A stretch of DNA of 64,000 nt from Chelonoidis abingdonii (Eukaryota > Chordata > Testudines > Testudinidae), in assembly GCF_003597395.2 (NCBI RefSeq), contig NC_133782.1:9687102-9751101 (forward strand), given 5' to 3'. The translations under genes were made by a program, and so were the position numbers. Shown in pieces: positions 34,701-47,354 of this stretch (position 1 is the first letter of the stretch; every line of letters begins with the position of its first letter). The notes below the pieces were generated by a model, which was not told the DNA's origin, searched no databases, and saw only the letters and a list, made by a program, of their open reading frames with translations.

Positions 34701-36035
34701 GTTAAATGGTCTTGGAGCACATGAGTTTGGATTCACTTAAGCTTGCTGGCAGGGCAATTGCTCTGCTGCAAATCTGCTGTAGACCAGTAAAAGCCATTAT
34801 AGCTTTATGACAATATGATATGAAATGTGTGAAATCTGACCCTGCTAATTATGTTGCATGAATATGCTGACAAAAGACACTATCAGCACAGTTAATGTCT
34901 CTTGCAATCTCTTCTAACCTGTTTTTAAATGCAAAGAACACAGATAAATATTAAGGGCAACCAAGTTATAGTTAAGCCTTGACATCCACATTTAACCTTA
35001 GTGTATTGGTAAACAAGTCCAGAGAGTGCCATGTAAAGATAATGAGACAGCTGTCAATGGCACAAAATCACTATAATCACTTAAGATGATGTGGAAGGAT
35101 GGAGCAATCAGCAGACCCTCTGAGCTAATCTTAATAAAAGATCCCAGTGTCTTTAATTATGTGCAAAATAAAAAGGCCACTGAAAGCGGATTTTTCCTCC
35201 CTTCAATTGCTTAATGAAGTGTGAACAAACAATTTATTAGGTCTATTCCACTGAAGAGATTATTTTCCGTGTTTGTGGTTTTAGATAAAAATTGAAACCC
35301 AATATTAGCAAGCTGCAGTTAACACACATGTAGGAAGCTAAGGTTTATTTTCTGGACAGAATATTTATCTGAAGTAAAAACACACACACACAATTCAGGA
35401 AGCAGTTCTCCTATATTGCTTGATCCTATAAAGCCTGGAGCCTCCTCAGCTCCCACTGAAGTTAATGTAAGTAGAGGGAACTTACCCCCAAGCAGAACTA
35501 GCTCTCAATTGCTGAGTGGCAATTTCATAATGACACCAGGAAGGCTCTTTCTAGGCAGATACTGAAGGAGTAGTACAATTTCAGTAGTGCCCAAACTGAT
35601 CATTATTGCTGCAGAGAGTATGTAGCAATTAGAGGGAGCTAGTCAAATTATTCATGGCAAATTACATGTATTGTGAATTTTAGGTCCCCTCTTCTCCCCG
35701 CATTTGAAAGTCATTTCAACTAATCCTGATTTCCAAGAATGTATTTTGAAATATTGGCCAGATAATGTTTAGGACCAGTTTTCAGTTTATGGCTTGTCTG
35801 AACAGTTTGCTTCAGCTCTTCTCATTGATTAGCCTACTCCCTCCCCTCTCCCCCTTGTATCAGGGAGTATGACTGCAGGTCTCTATTACCAGCTCCCTGG
35901 CTTTATAGAAGCCCTGCTTGTTTCTGCCCAGGTGAGCTTCATCCTCAATTAAGCCTCTTTGCATCCTAGCTCCCCTCCAGGTGCAGTGTAACCCTGTCAG
36001 GGCTAGTGTGGGGTGAAAGCCCCATCACACTGCTG
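34701..36035. other. Repeat-poor block, possible conserved non-coding sequence
   Basis: 34900-35350 has no repeat I recognise and several TAATTA/CAATTA-like cores and a 'gacagctgtcaatggca' element. The texture resembles developmental enhancers, but this is inference. 35870-36035 is a pyrimidine- and GC-richer stretch that might be a degraded LTR. Confidence 0.2.
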
Positions 36036-36039
36036 CAAA

Positions 36040-36250
36040 GAGTTTACAATCTGAAAAGACAAACAAGTATTGTCAAAGCAAAGAGTACTGGGGTAGAGGT
36101 TACAGGCAAAGAGATCAAAGTGATGGTTGGAAGAGCTTGATAATTCTATGTATTAATTATTATTATTTACAAGGGACTGTCCCTCTATTTACCCAGCTGT
36201 CCCTCTATTAAGCCATTGTTACCTGGCTAAATTCTTACAGGTGTTACACT
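36040..36250. other. SINE-tail scrap and unique sequence
   Basis: 'gcaaagagtttacaatctga' (36042-36061) resembles the minus-strand tail of the SINE family at 8346. The rest is unrecognised. Confidence 0.35.
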
Positions 36251-36420
36251 AGGGCAACGTCTACACTATGGGCTAGGGGTGGAATTCCCAGGTCATGTAC
36301 ATAAACTCATGCTAGCTCTCATCTGAGCACAGACTTGCCATCCTGAATCCCATGGATGCATATTTGGTATAGCTAAGCCATACTGCTGCTGCCCACGCTA
36401 CCATGGCTACAGGCTGTGAG
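36251..36420. mobile_element. MITE, GTCTACAC family
   Basis: 'agggcaacgtctacactatg' followed by 'gctagctctcatctgagcac' matches a reptilian MITE whose ends carry GTCTACAC. The right end is not clearly preserved. Confidence 0.5.
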
Positions 36421-38493
36421 GAAAAACAAGAAGGAAGAAAACAAACTGGATCAAGGTAAGCTGCTTCTCCACAAACACTTGGGGGTTGTTGAGAGACAAT
36501 GCCAAGACAGGAAGAGGAAAAATAAACAATAGTTTTCTTTTCAGAAGACTGTCTGGTCATTATATACACTACTGATCACAGAGTCCCAAAGATGCTAAAC
36601 ACAGTTGGGCCTGCAGGTAAGCCCAGATACACAGAGAAAATCATATGATTCCACCCTGAGATAGGGATAGGGCTAAAATCTGAGATGGTGCACTCAGAGA
36701 TACCAGAAAGGGGACAGAAGGGCAGTTAACCATGCAACTGTGACATATGAACTTTCACATTAGTTGCCTTTTAGGATTAACCATGACTAACTAGCACATT
36801 TTTCAATCACCACTGTCTTGACACTGGGTACTAAGTGGTGTTTAACAGGTGTCTAACAGCATTTTAACTGAATGTGTTTTCTAACACAACTCACTTTCCC
36901 AGTTTAGAAAAACTTGAGGTGAGTCTTGAAGTGGGTGGACTTGTGAACCCATTCAGGAAGGAATAATCAACAACTGTTGAAAACAGATAGGAGATGGTTG
37001 TGGGAAAAGTGGACAAACTTGAGATGGGTATCACTGGTGGAGTGGGAGAGTTAGGGTTAAAACTGTAAGATGGAGATGGATGGGTAGAGAAGGGCAGAGT
37101 TGAGTACAGTCTTGAAGGTGTACACAAAAGGTGATGCAGTGGAGAGAAGGAGGGATGGGCAATAGAGGGAATCAGAGAAAATGGAGATATGATCTCCTTA
37201 ATGGACCAGGATGTTAGTGGATGCATTGTGTTGTTGTGATTCCCCCGAGACCTCTTTCTACTTGGTGTCCCAAGAACTTAGTTTGACTTCAGATTTTGTC
37301 ACTCTGGCATTTTTATTTGGCAAAAACTATGCTGAGTTGATCAGAATGAAATGGAAGGGCTAGAGAGCCAGTACATCATAAATCCAAAGTTGCACAAAAA
37401 AACTCTTCCTTTATACACATTTACCCACACACATCGGATTACTACACATTACATCACCTACTTTGGGACTGGCTTGGTTATTTTGTAGGAACAAATCCCT
37501 GTACAGTATGTTCTGTCCCTGTATTGTCCATGCACAACATCCTCTTTACCTCATTTTGTCCTATGTTGTTCCTTGTTATCTAGTCCCTTGTAAATGCTTC
37601 CCTAAGATGCGCAATGGGTGGAAGACATAGGTAAATAGGGACTTTCATGAGTCATCCCTATCGAATGAGAACAAGAAGTTAAAGCCATGTGAGAGGATGT
37701 CACTGAAAGACCAGGTACAGAACGAAAAAATGAGGGAAGTCAGTGTCAGAGCACTCTGGTGGCTCCAGGAAAGGCAGGCAAAGGAAAGCTATTGTGTAAT
37801 ATTGTCAAACAGTATATTGCAGGAGGGTAGGGAATTTTATCTCATAAAATAAAAAGTCATTCAGTAATCAAAAAGACTGGAATGAAGAAATGTGATTTTC
37901 CGCTAAAATATGCACAACATTTTTCTCTCTCTCTCTCTCTCCGCTTATAATTTTCTACCATCACATCAGATTCAGTTTCAATGTCTCCTTTTTCTAATAA
38001 ATAGAGACCTATAGAAGTTAGAAATTTGGAGACTTCTGTCAAGAACTAACATGTACAATAATCAGGGATATTTGGGAAAAGTGTTTTGATTTTAACTTCT
38101 CTTTCATAAGCACTTTGTCTATATTACTAAATTCATTCTATTATACTAAAGAAAACTCTCTTGAAGTTTATCCTTTGTGTTACTTAACCCAACTTTTCGA
38201 CACTGAAAATATGTGCTTTGGAAAATTCTCTGAAATCATTATATCATTCAGTTTTCACACATCATATATTTTTCAAGTGCAGTTTTTAATGACAAGATTT
38301 GCATCACAGACAATAGCATTTCCTAATATCATATATGTCACAATCATTCTTTAAATTCACAAATATAAATCAAGTTATTATTATAGCTTGGATATTACAT
38401 ATATTTTCATTAAAAAAGGAGACTTCACTAAAGCAAGATTCAGATGGGTTGCTAAAACCTCCACTTCAATAGAGTGCCTAAGAGTCGTGGTAA
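36421..38493. other. Unassigned sequence
   Basis: 36890-37230 is purine-rich on the plus strand ('gagatggatgggtagagaag') and may be a degraded repeat. A (CT)n microsatellite lies at about 37924-37941. A 111-codon minus-strand frame (36891-37226) is Ser/Pro/Thr-rich, as expected of purine-rich DNA read backwards. Confidence 0.35.
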
Positions 38494-38593
38494 CTAGAGC
38501 TGGTTATAAAACAGAAAAGCATTTCATGAACATTTTAACAAAAATGGTGTCCTTGTTTTCCAGTGAAAACTTTTGAAATTTTTCAGCCAGCTA
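38494..38593. mobile_element. Palindromic AT-rich MITE, AGAGCTGGTT family
   Basis: 'tagagctggttataaaacag' at the left pairs with 'gaaatttttcagccagcta' at the right, with central 'gtgtccttgttttccagtga'. This is a common short palindromic element in reptiles. Confidence 0.6.
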
Positions 38594-40080
38594 TAAAAAA
38601 TATAGAAATCTGTTCTTCAGAAAATATGTTTAACAGGCAGATGTTTTAGGCCATTTCACACACAAATGCTGATATAATTCCTGTATTTTATGCACTCTTG
38701 AATATCTTGCCCTAAATAATTAATCATTTGATGCCACAAATAAACACAATGTGAAATTTAGAGGTCCAAATTTGAGGTTCTCACTCAGGCAAAGTGGAAG
38801 ATAGCCTGAGTAAAAATTGAGTGAAGACCTCAGGATTTGGCCCTAGAAGAATAAGAGTGACCAGTCAAATCCAAACACATTCTATTCTTTCAACTATTTA
38901 CAGAATCTCTTCTTTTCTGAACTGGCTCATAGCTAAGAGAAGTATGGGACTGCTGTTGACATAAAAACTCAGCATCAAAGGTCTATTACCTTAACACTCG
39001 GCTTCTTGTACAGTGGGAAGCCTATTTAAATCATAATGTAATGCTAACAGAATAGAAAGGCCTATTTGTATATTTGGTTTCTAAAATGAAAGCAGCAGTC
39101 TGCATCTCCTATAATTGCTGTCAGGTTAAGCTATCCTCCTTTCAGAACATACATTTTAGTGCAGCTGTGAAAAATTGTTACCAGGCAACAACCAAGTTCT
39201 GAGTCCTGCGAATTCAACAATGATTGACGTGAAGACTTCTCAACTAGAGCATGTGAGGCTCTTGCTACTACAATGGGAACCACAACAAGGCCTAATATGA
39301 TGGTGAGGAGTGGTGTGTAATATCAGTGGGGGATCAGAGGCTAAAAAGCCTCAAAGAATCATCTGAACATGAATACTGCCACTTAACATTTCTAACTCGT
39401 CTGACTGTGAGCTGACCACATAAAAGGCCAGGCATTCATTTATTGTCAAACAGGTTATTTTGTCAGTACTGGGAATGAGGTCTGTGGCTGAGCTAATATG
39501 AAGGGAGTTAGAGGACAGTACATTATACACAATTCTTTTTCCACTCATATTAGTGAATCTCAAGTGATCTAGTACAAACAAGCCCTCGGTATTTCTGGTT
39601 TGACAGGGAAGCTATCTCACTTTAGTTCCAACAGGATATCCCCCATCAGGAGCATGTCCTATGTTTTACTACATTTCTTACGATTGGTACTAGACTCAGT
39701 TGTCCCCTCCTGCTTCCAACTGCTATGTCTTAGAGTGGCCTCAAGAGGAATATATGTCTTCTTTCAGTTCTGCCTTGCAGCTGGTGCACTGATGCTCTAG
39801 AGCATGGAGACTTACCTAATAAACTACTTCTGAGAGGCAACTTATGAACACTCTATACACTGCACAGACTTTTCATTATAAATGGGCAGAAAATGGTGAA
39901 AAGACGTGGAAGACTAGTCATGATGATATATCTTACGCTAAAAGGAGTATTTTTAAAATAGGAGCTACAAGGAGTTTAAATCATGTCTATAACAACATGA
40001 GTCACAACCATGGCTCTATAATAGTTCTCTCTCTCATTCACACTATCTCTTTGTTCACTTGTATGAATAAAAATATATAC
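38594..40080. other. Unique AT-rich sequence, nothing recognised
   Basis: Short open frames only. Confidence 0.4.
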
Positions 40081-40172
40081 GGCCTGATTTTCAGAGGTGC
40101 TGAGCACTAACAACTCCAGCTAAAATCAGATGGAACCATAGGTACTCAGCAGCACCTCTGAAAATCAGACCC
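40081..40172. mobile_element. Palindromic MITE, 92 bp
   Basis: The left arm 'ggcctgattttcagaggtgc' pairs with the right arm 'agcacctctgaaaatcagac'. The arms are nearly perfect over about 20 bp and continue inward (TGAGCACT / GTACTCAGC). Confidence 0.85.
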
Positions 40173-41329
40173 ATAAAGTTATAGATGGATATATATATAT
40201 CAATAGTTTGTTCCTTAGAAAATATATACCACATAAGGGTCAGTCCCATTGTTCAGTAGAATTATTTCTCAGCATCTCTGGTATGATGTTGGATAACTTT
40301 TTGAAGCCTATGTTTTAGCCTTCAAAAGAGTTTTAACATCCGTGTTTCAGTGTAGATTGCCTTAAAAGATCAAAGTTCATGCATTGTATCATGTTAGTAA
40401 GAGATTGTTTTGCCCCGACCATTTTCAAAGTATTGTAGGGGACTTTGCTGGACAACTTGTGATGCTGCCTATTTCTCACTCTAACCGCCATTGGTGGAAA
40501 TCAGAAGTAACACAGCTGAAATCAATAAAGTTAAAATGGTGTAAGGGATAGGAGAATCCATCCCTCAGTTTTTATTTCTTTCTCTGTTTGCTGTTTACAG
40601 AATGTCTAAAGAAGAAGAGGCTGAAAAGATGTGACTGTTTTGAACTGTTTCCATTACTGCATCATCTTATACTGGCCTTGCTTTTCAGACTAATGACTTT
40701 CAGGGTAATTCTGACTTCAGTGCCCTTTACACTTATCGTACATGCAGCAGTCTCCACAAGGGAATTATTCTATGCAGGGGATAATTAAGCATCTTTGCTG
40801 ATGCTAGTCTTTGACTATGGTAGGAATTCCTATACCAGAAGCCTTATTTTCTGACCACTTTGAGTCATTCTTCAATTAGAATTGGGCCCTAAGGTCTTTC
40901 AAAAACTCTCTTAAACCCATCTTATTGTCAAGAACTTTTTCTGTATTTCTTTGCCCATCAAACCTCAGCTATTTAGCAAAGTATGTGCCTGTCAACGACA
41001 GCTTTCTCTTGAATGACCAGTCTCCTGCTACTGTTTGATTACCACTGGGAAGCTGAGATCTGTTGCATAGGGGAGAACAGAGCACTGACTTACTACAGAA
41101 GAAAAGGGAATATTGCTGCCATTTTGGAAGTCATGGGCTTGACTGTGGAGATGCTATGTGTTTCCGAAAGCCTTACATTCACTGAGGTCTGTGGAAATTG
41201 AGGGAGCTTAGCTTCTTGGAGAGGTTAATTATACTTCAGAGGATCAGATCCAAGGAGAAGTTATGACCCAAACTGTCTCTGAAAAATGGCTAGGGCATAA
41301 ATCAGGGTACTGAACTGGTTTTAGAGTTC
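40173..41329. other. Unique sequence with a MITE scrap
   Basis: 40480-40555 ('aagtaacacagctgaaatca', 'ataggagaatccatccctca') resembles a degraded MITE arm. No exon is supported. Confidence 0.35.
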
Positions 41330-41444
41330 GATCCTCCAAAGTGTATGCTTTGTTTTATGCACATAAGCAGTCCCAGTGAAGACAAGACCACTACTAAAAC
41401 GCATAAAGTTAAGCACATTGTTAACTGTTTTGCTGGATTGGGCC
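41330..41444. mobile_element. Palindromic MITE, AAGTTAAGCACAT family
   Basis: The right part 'ataaagttaagcacattgtt' and the end 'ttttgctggattgggcc' match the right arm of the better copy at 59778-59931. The left arm is diverged ('atgcacataagcagtccc'). Confidence 0.6.
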
Positions 41445-42628
41445 AGAATGGTCAGCACTTCATAGGATTACGTCTCTAAAGTGGTTGGCTTTTTTATGTT
41501 TTATATACCAGTTTGTCTATCCCTGACAAATCATTTCTTGATTCTGTTCTGAACTTTCTTTCATCAATTTCACATAATATTTTTGTAGGCTAAAATGACC
41601 ATTCTGACACCTTTTAACATCCAAAGCTGCAGCCCAGGGTAGAGTTTAATGCAACTTCACAGCAAAATCAAGCTCCATATATGTCTGTGTCAATATCGCA
41701 ACATGTTGAAGGGGGTCCGGGAAATAAGTGCATGGCAGCACAATCTCAACCAAACATTTGCAGAGGAGGGAAAAAATATAAAATTGCAACTGGGTGAAAA
41801 AATGAGTCAACCACCTTTCGACTTTATCACAACAGAACCTTTCTATCCTGCTCATAAAAAACAAACACAGAAGGATATGAAGGAAAATCACCCACTAACA
41901 GGCTTATATGCTTCATAAACAGATACCTGAGAGAACTGCAGCTCTTCAACCGATCTGCCTATGACTGACAATGAGTTTATTAAATCAAACAAGATGCTCT
42001 TGGCACTTCCAAAACAATTTAAATAAGGGGGAAAAATGGAGGTGAAAGGAACAGAAATACGCAAGCCAAAAAGCCCTGTAAAAACTTGTTTTTTCCTATC
42101 ATCTAGAAATTCATTTTGCTTTAAGATAGGAGAATTTTTTTTTTTTTTTTTTTGACAGCCTGGCCATTCTTACCAACTAATTGCATCTCATGATAAAATA
42201 AAATTCTCCGTTGGCCCCTGCCTGCCCCCACCATCCTCAAAAACTAAAATCATTCTGACAGATACAAGAGACATCACCATATTCCTGAGAGAAAACATTG
42301 TCTAGACAAACAACAAAATCTTTACTACTAGTGGCTACCCATAAACTTAACACACCAAGGCCCTGATGACACTTTTTAACACACAAAAAATGTGTACACG
42401 GAAAAGAGATGTGTGCAACAAATTTACCACAATCAAGCAGCAATAATTACATCTCCTTATTCCACCCCACTAACCACTGCCTTCACTGCAGAGACTGCAT
42501 TTGGAGGAGTTAGTAACAGTGTTTCATGCATGAAAAGATGAAGTCAGAGAGCAAAACTATCATAAAGCCATTTTCGGAAGCTATTGGAAGAAAAAAGAGC
42601 AGAGGCATGGCACTGGAAAATGCCTTAT
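41445..42628. other. Unique sequence with poly-T run
   Basis: A run of twenty T's (about 42133-42152) could be the complement of a retroposed poly(A) tail, but nothing on its flank resembles a source element or processed gene. Overlapping frames at 41646-41918 have no known motif. Confidence 0.35.
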
Positions 42629-43206
42629 TGTTAAGGTTAAAATTCTATCAAAGGTATTTTTAGTAAAAGTCAGGGACAGGTCATGGGAAATCAACAAAAG
42701 TTCACAGAAGCCCATGACCTGTCCCTGCCTCATACTAAAAATAGCCTGGGGACTGGCGGTGCGGGTGCAGGGGGAGACAAATAGAGTGCTGCTAGGGGCT
42801 TGCAGCTGCTCCAGCCCTGTTGCTCCTGTAGCAGGGGCTGACCACTGCTGCTCCAGCCTCAGGAGTACTGGCCCAACTCTGGTCACTGCTCTGTCGGGCC
42901 CAGGAGCTGCTACTCTGGCAGCCCCAGGGCTGGCCATTGGCTGCTGCTCTGGTGGCCTTGGGGCCACTGCTCTGTCAGCCCCAAGGCTGACCATTGGTTA
43001 GCTGTTCTGGCAGGCCCGGGGCTGGCTACCAACCACTGCACCAGTGGCCTAGGGATTGCTGCTTTTGCTCTGGAAGTACTGGGGCTGACTCCCTGCAGCT
43101 GATCCAACCCCAACCACAGCTCCAGCCCCAGGCCCCAACCCCAACCCCAGCCACTGCTTCAGCCCATGGAATCTGGGACCTCCATGACAGATTCATATCT
43201 TTACTG
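42629..43206. mobile_element. Long MITE with terminal hairpin and GC-rich internal minisatellite
   Basis: The left part forms a strong hairpin: 'tatttttagtaaaagtcagg' with 'cctgcctcatactaaaaata', plus perfect 'gacaggtcatggg' and 'cccatgacctgtc'. The end 'catgacagattcatatcttt' is the complement of the start 'taaggttaaaattctatca' with changes. Between them sits a GC-rich array of loosely repeated 'ggccattggctgctgctct'-type units. Long open frames on both strands (up to 137 codons) fall in this array and are not genes. Confidence 0.7.
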
Positions 43207-43416
43207 ATTGTCTAACAAGGAGCCCTTCAGTGACAGGGATATCACTGAAATGACAGGGCATAGGACCACATATATCAGTGTGAAGGCAGCTCAACAAAAC
43301 CATACTCCTGCGGTAACAGGGAGTCGGTTTCAGTAATACACATGGGCATTAGCACTCCCTAAGTGTCTACTGCAGCATGTGATAGACATTGCACACTCAC
43401 TGTGAGTACACCCTTT

Positions 43417-43625
43417 ACAAAACTTAGATTCCAAGGTCAGAAGGGACCACTGTGGTCATCTAGTTTGACCTCCTGTGTGACACAGGCCAGAGAACAGCCC
43501 CAAATAACTCCTAGAGTAGAGCTTTCAGGAAAACACCCAATGTTGATTTACAAATTGCCATTGATGGACTGTGCCACATCCCAAGATGGCTTAAGCATTG
43601 TGCCACATTTCTCAATTACGTGTCA
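43417..43625 (-). mobile_element. CR1 LINE 3' UTR, minus orientation
   Basis: Plus-strand text 'ccaaggtcagaagggaccac', 'tcatctagtttgacctcctg' and 'ttgatttacaaattgccatt' is the complement of a CR1 3' UTR. The orientation is minus and the copy is severely 5'-truncated. A 104-codon plus-strand frame over it is an artefact. Confidence 0.85.
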
Positions 43626-45556
43626 TGGAGGGTCTTATTGTGGTCCAGTCACACCCATACAAATTAGTACCCAATGATCAGTTTTGGACATCACCTTGTA
43701 ATCCACCCTCGCTGGTGTGGCAAGATCCCATGCGCCAGTGCCGACCAGTGTATGATATACTTTAATGTGGTGTTAGCTTGCTTTAAATTGAAACATGAGG
43801 TTTCAGGAAAGAGAGAAGCTTAAGAATATCCTCTCTCCCCTCAAAAGACAATCATCAACACGATCTGCCCAGCCCTTGGAAGTAGTAGCAAATTCCTTTC
43901 TGGTAGCAGCTGACTGCAGAAGAATCTAAACACTTTAAAATATTCATTTTCTTCACTTTCAATGAGGATTATAATAGTTAAAATGGTTTGGCTTTTAAAT
44001 TGGTTTGTTTTTACACCTCTAGCTCCCTTAGCTGGTCCTTATCCAACTGATAAAAGTTGGCAATGTCTTCGATAAATAGATTGAAAAAGACTATATTTAA
44101 ATCACCATAGTGTAAATGGGAGATGTGTCATCATAGCCTGAGTTTTGCCCAGATGCTAGTACAAATACATAAAATAAAGTGGTAGCAACGTGAACATATA
44201 GTCCAACATATGGCAGCTTGTTCAAAACTGCCTGTCATCAGCTTCCAATGAAATAATCCCACCACATGATATATTTTTCAGGAGAAGTATGTTAAATGCA
44301 TGGTCACGACACATATTTGTCAAAACAAGGAAACATTTTGTCTGGATTACAGCAAGGAAATAACTTGCTGAAGCACCATCTGAAGCAGAAGGTTCCAGTT
44401 GAAACTACTGTACATTCATTATATGCATGAACAACTCCCAGAACAACAAAAATTAGCACATGAATATACAGGCAAATATAAAACAGATTTTGTACTTCCA
44501 TTCACTGGAACCTGAGAGTGTCTTTTCAAAATTGTCTTTTGGGAATTTGGCACCAATGATGCATCCTTAAGTTAGTACTTCAAGATACCAGGTATCTTAC
44601 AGGAGCAAACATCAACTTCATGTTGGAAAACAAAGAAGAAGCTGTTGTCAGGGCAATATCAGAATGCATATCATGCATAAACTCCATAGCAAGTGAAAAG
44701 TAGGACAGAGATAAAGATTAATTCCCATATTAAACAGAGATGGACCAATCTCCTATATCTTCTGTCCACATTGAGAATAATAATAGTTGGATGAATTTGG
44801 TCCATTTCAAACATTCAATCTGTGGCATTCTTTTGAATTATTTCTGCTATAGAAAGTGAAAGGAGCTTCCTGGAGAAAAAGATATTGTAACACTGAATGA
44901 CACATTATATTTTTGGCACACAACTGGTACTTAGTTATTTTAAGTTATCACATTACAGCATGTAATTGCAGAATGAGCCAAGATGATAAAACACCAGCTT
45001 CCAGTTACAAATTTGCAGACCTATTCTGTATACCTATTTTTAGGTATTAGAATTGTTATCAGCTCTTATACCATTACCAGGAGAAATAACATGACAGACC
45101 AACAATTCAGTGAAAAGACTTATACCAGCGTGTCATGCTCTGACTGTCAAAATCAGCCAGTTTGTTGGTATTCAAATGATTGGCAAACTGAATGGCCTGA
45201 ATGTAACTCAAAAAGGAAAAATGAAACCACATATCCTTAATAACCAGAAGAAAGACACCAGAAAGATTTTGTAAGGAAACTAAGATAGACCATTTCATCT
45301 ACTGCTCATTCACTTCTTTCACTCTGAAGTGGACACCTTACATTCATAATCTTAGTTCATTTCACAGTAGAATATATTAATATCATGTACACTTATGCTG
45401 AATGTAGAATAACTGTAAGTTATTAAGAATGAGTCAGCAACAGGAAAGGAATAATCATTGTATGTTAAATCATGACCGTGAGGCAAAACCCCTTTACTCT
45501 TCTAAAAAGCAAGTAGTGGTTAGCTATGCCAATGACGCTCATACAACTGAGTTTAA
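43626..45556. other. Unique sequence, nothing recognised
   Basis: No repeat termini were found; open frames do not exceed 85 codons. Confidence 0.4.
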
Positions 45557-45770
45557 TTTTCAGGCCCCAGGTAGATGCAAATTTGCTCCCGTGCATGTAC
45601 ACATCCAGATACCTCTGTGCAAATTTCTATTTCTTTACACACAGTTAGTTAGGTAAGCATTCGTCATGTGTGGGCACAGACTGGGGACTTGGCGTGCACA
45701 CATCTGGACATGCACGCACAAAATACGTGGATATTTGCAGATGATGAGGAGTGGTTGAAAAATCAGGTCC
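45557..45770. mobile_element. MITE with TTTTCAGGCC / AAAATCAGGTCC ends
   Basis: The left end 'ttttcaggccccaggtagat' and right end 'ggttgaaaaatcaggtcc' flank a TGCAC-rich interior ('gtgcatgtacacatccagat', 'catctggacatgcacgcaca') whose two halves are complementary. Confidence 0.65.
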
Positions 45771-46082
45771 TATATGTCACTTTCTTAAAAAAATATAATC
45801 TGGTAATTGATTCTTTACTAAGAGGCAACTTTTCCTATATGTTACTCTGCAGTGAGTACAGTGGCGATTGAATGGGAAAGAAGTATGTTGACATCAGTAG
45901 GAGATGTGTAAATTTATCTGCAAGTATGAGGAAGCCTATGACTCAGCTGGACCACAAACATTAAAAGCAGAAGAACTCTTGAGAAACAAAGGTCTCCTCC
46001 TATCCAAATATCCATCACTCCAAAACAATGAAAGCAAACAACCCCACCTCCATAGAAAATACCAGATTTTCAAATAGATCCT
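45771..46082. other. Unique sequence
   Basis: Nothing recognised. Confidence 0.35.
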
Positions 46083-46207
46083 TATATGCACCCTCCCTTT
46101 AGTATTTGAGCACCTCATAACCTTTACTGTATTCATCCTCACAACACCCATGTGAGGTAGGGCAGTGCTATTATTCCCATTTTATAGATGGTGAACTAAG
46201 GCACCAT
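46083..46207 (-). mobile_element. MIR-like SINE, 3' part (split by a MITE)
   Basis: On the plus strand 'tattcccattttatagatgg' and 'gtgaggtagggcagtgctat' are the complement of the CORE/MIR second half. The first half lies at 46457-46565, on the other side of the MITE, in the same orientation. Confidence 0.85.
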
Positions 46208-46456
46208 GGCTATGTCTACACTGCAATTAAACATCCATTGCTGGCCTGTGTCAGCTGGTGTGGGCTCATGGGGCTCGGTCTACAGGGCTGTTTAATTGAG
46301 GTGTAGACATTTTGGAATTGGGGTGGAGCACGGGATTCAGGAGAGCCTGGGCTCCCTCCCAAGCCCAAATATCTTCATTTCAATTAAACAGCCCTGTAGA
46401 CTAGGCTAGCTGACACAGGTCAGCCACAGGTGTTTACTTGCACTGTCAACACGCCC
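46208..46456. mobile_element. Palindromic MITE inside a SINE
   Basis: The left arm 'ggctatgtctacactgcaat' pairs with the right arm 'acttgcactgtcaacacgcc'. The long inner arms 'ctacagggctgtttaattga' and 'tcaattaaacagccctgtag' are also complementary. The flanking SINE reads '...aaggcac' then 'agagagactg...' when the MITE is removed, so the insertion is younger than the SINE. Confidence 0.88.
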
Positions 46457-46565
46457 AGAGAGACTGAGTGACTTGTCCAAGGTGACACAAAAAGCTTGTT
46501 GCAGAGCAGGGAATTGAATCGTCTTCTCCTGAGTCCCAAGCTAATGCATTAACTACTAGACCACC
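46457..46565 (-). mobile_element. MIR-like SINE, 5' part (split by a MITE)
   Basis: 'gagtgacttgtccaaggtga' and 'gcagggaattgaatcgtctt' are the complement of the SINE core and of a B-box-like segment. 'ctaatgcattaactactaga' is the complement of the tRNA-like head. Confidence 0.85.
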
Positions 46566-47354
46566 TTCTTTTCAAAATGTCAGGATTTCTTCTCTTCTTC
46601 ATGGAGGATATCATTAAGAGAGGATAAAAGGAAGGAGGCATCAGAGTACACAATATACAGAAAAAGCAGAAGTGCAAGCATATACAAAGTGCAATATAAT
46701 GCAAGAAAATAATATAAATGGCTTTTAATAAAGGTGATGCTCAATTACTCAACAGGTAGAGGGAGAAAAAATATTTTAAATATTATATTAAAAGGGGAAA
46801 GCAGATTAGCCTTCTTCTATAAAAAATAAATCAAACATCATTACTCATTCGCAAGAAGGAGGTTTGGAAGAAGTCAAGGAATGTGGTATGGTAAGCTCCT
46901 TTGTTGTCTGTAAGCCTAGGAACAGGAAAGAACTAAAGACATCACATTGTCATTTGAAAAGGCTATTCTATTCTCTTCAGGATCTAACACAGCACCCCAC
47001 CACTGTAGTATCTCAGCATATTCAACTTTCCACTCCCAACCATGAGAAGCCTATGAAATATATATAGTTAGTTTTTATCCTTACGCAAATGCTAACAAGT
47101 TAAGAAATCACTTTGTGGGAAAGTAAGGTTGCAGATGGGAGTTCTGAACATGGACCTGGAATTGGTGAGGTTTGTGGTCAATCTTATTTCCTCCAGGAAT
47201 GAATTCCACAGTCCTAATCCATGCACTATTTGAAGCCCCAGATTCACCCAGGTAGTTAAGCATATGCCAAACTTTAAGCATATGATTAGTCTCACTGAAA
47301 CTTGAGCCTTGTTCCCCGCCCATGTTAGCTTAACTTTTGATGTTCAAAGTTCCA
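46566..47354. other. Unique sequence with a MITE scrap
   Basis: 47255-47310 ('taagcatatgccaaacttta', 'gcatatgattagtctcactg') resembles the AAGTTAAGCACAT MITE seen at 59778, truncated. 47125-47245 may be another degraded repeat. Confidence 0.35.

Noticed and set aside
42133..42152. Poly-T run as the tail of a processed pseudogene
   Set aside because: No gene-like sequence or target duplication on either flank.
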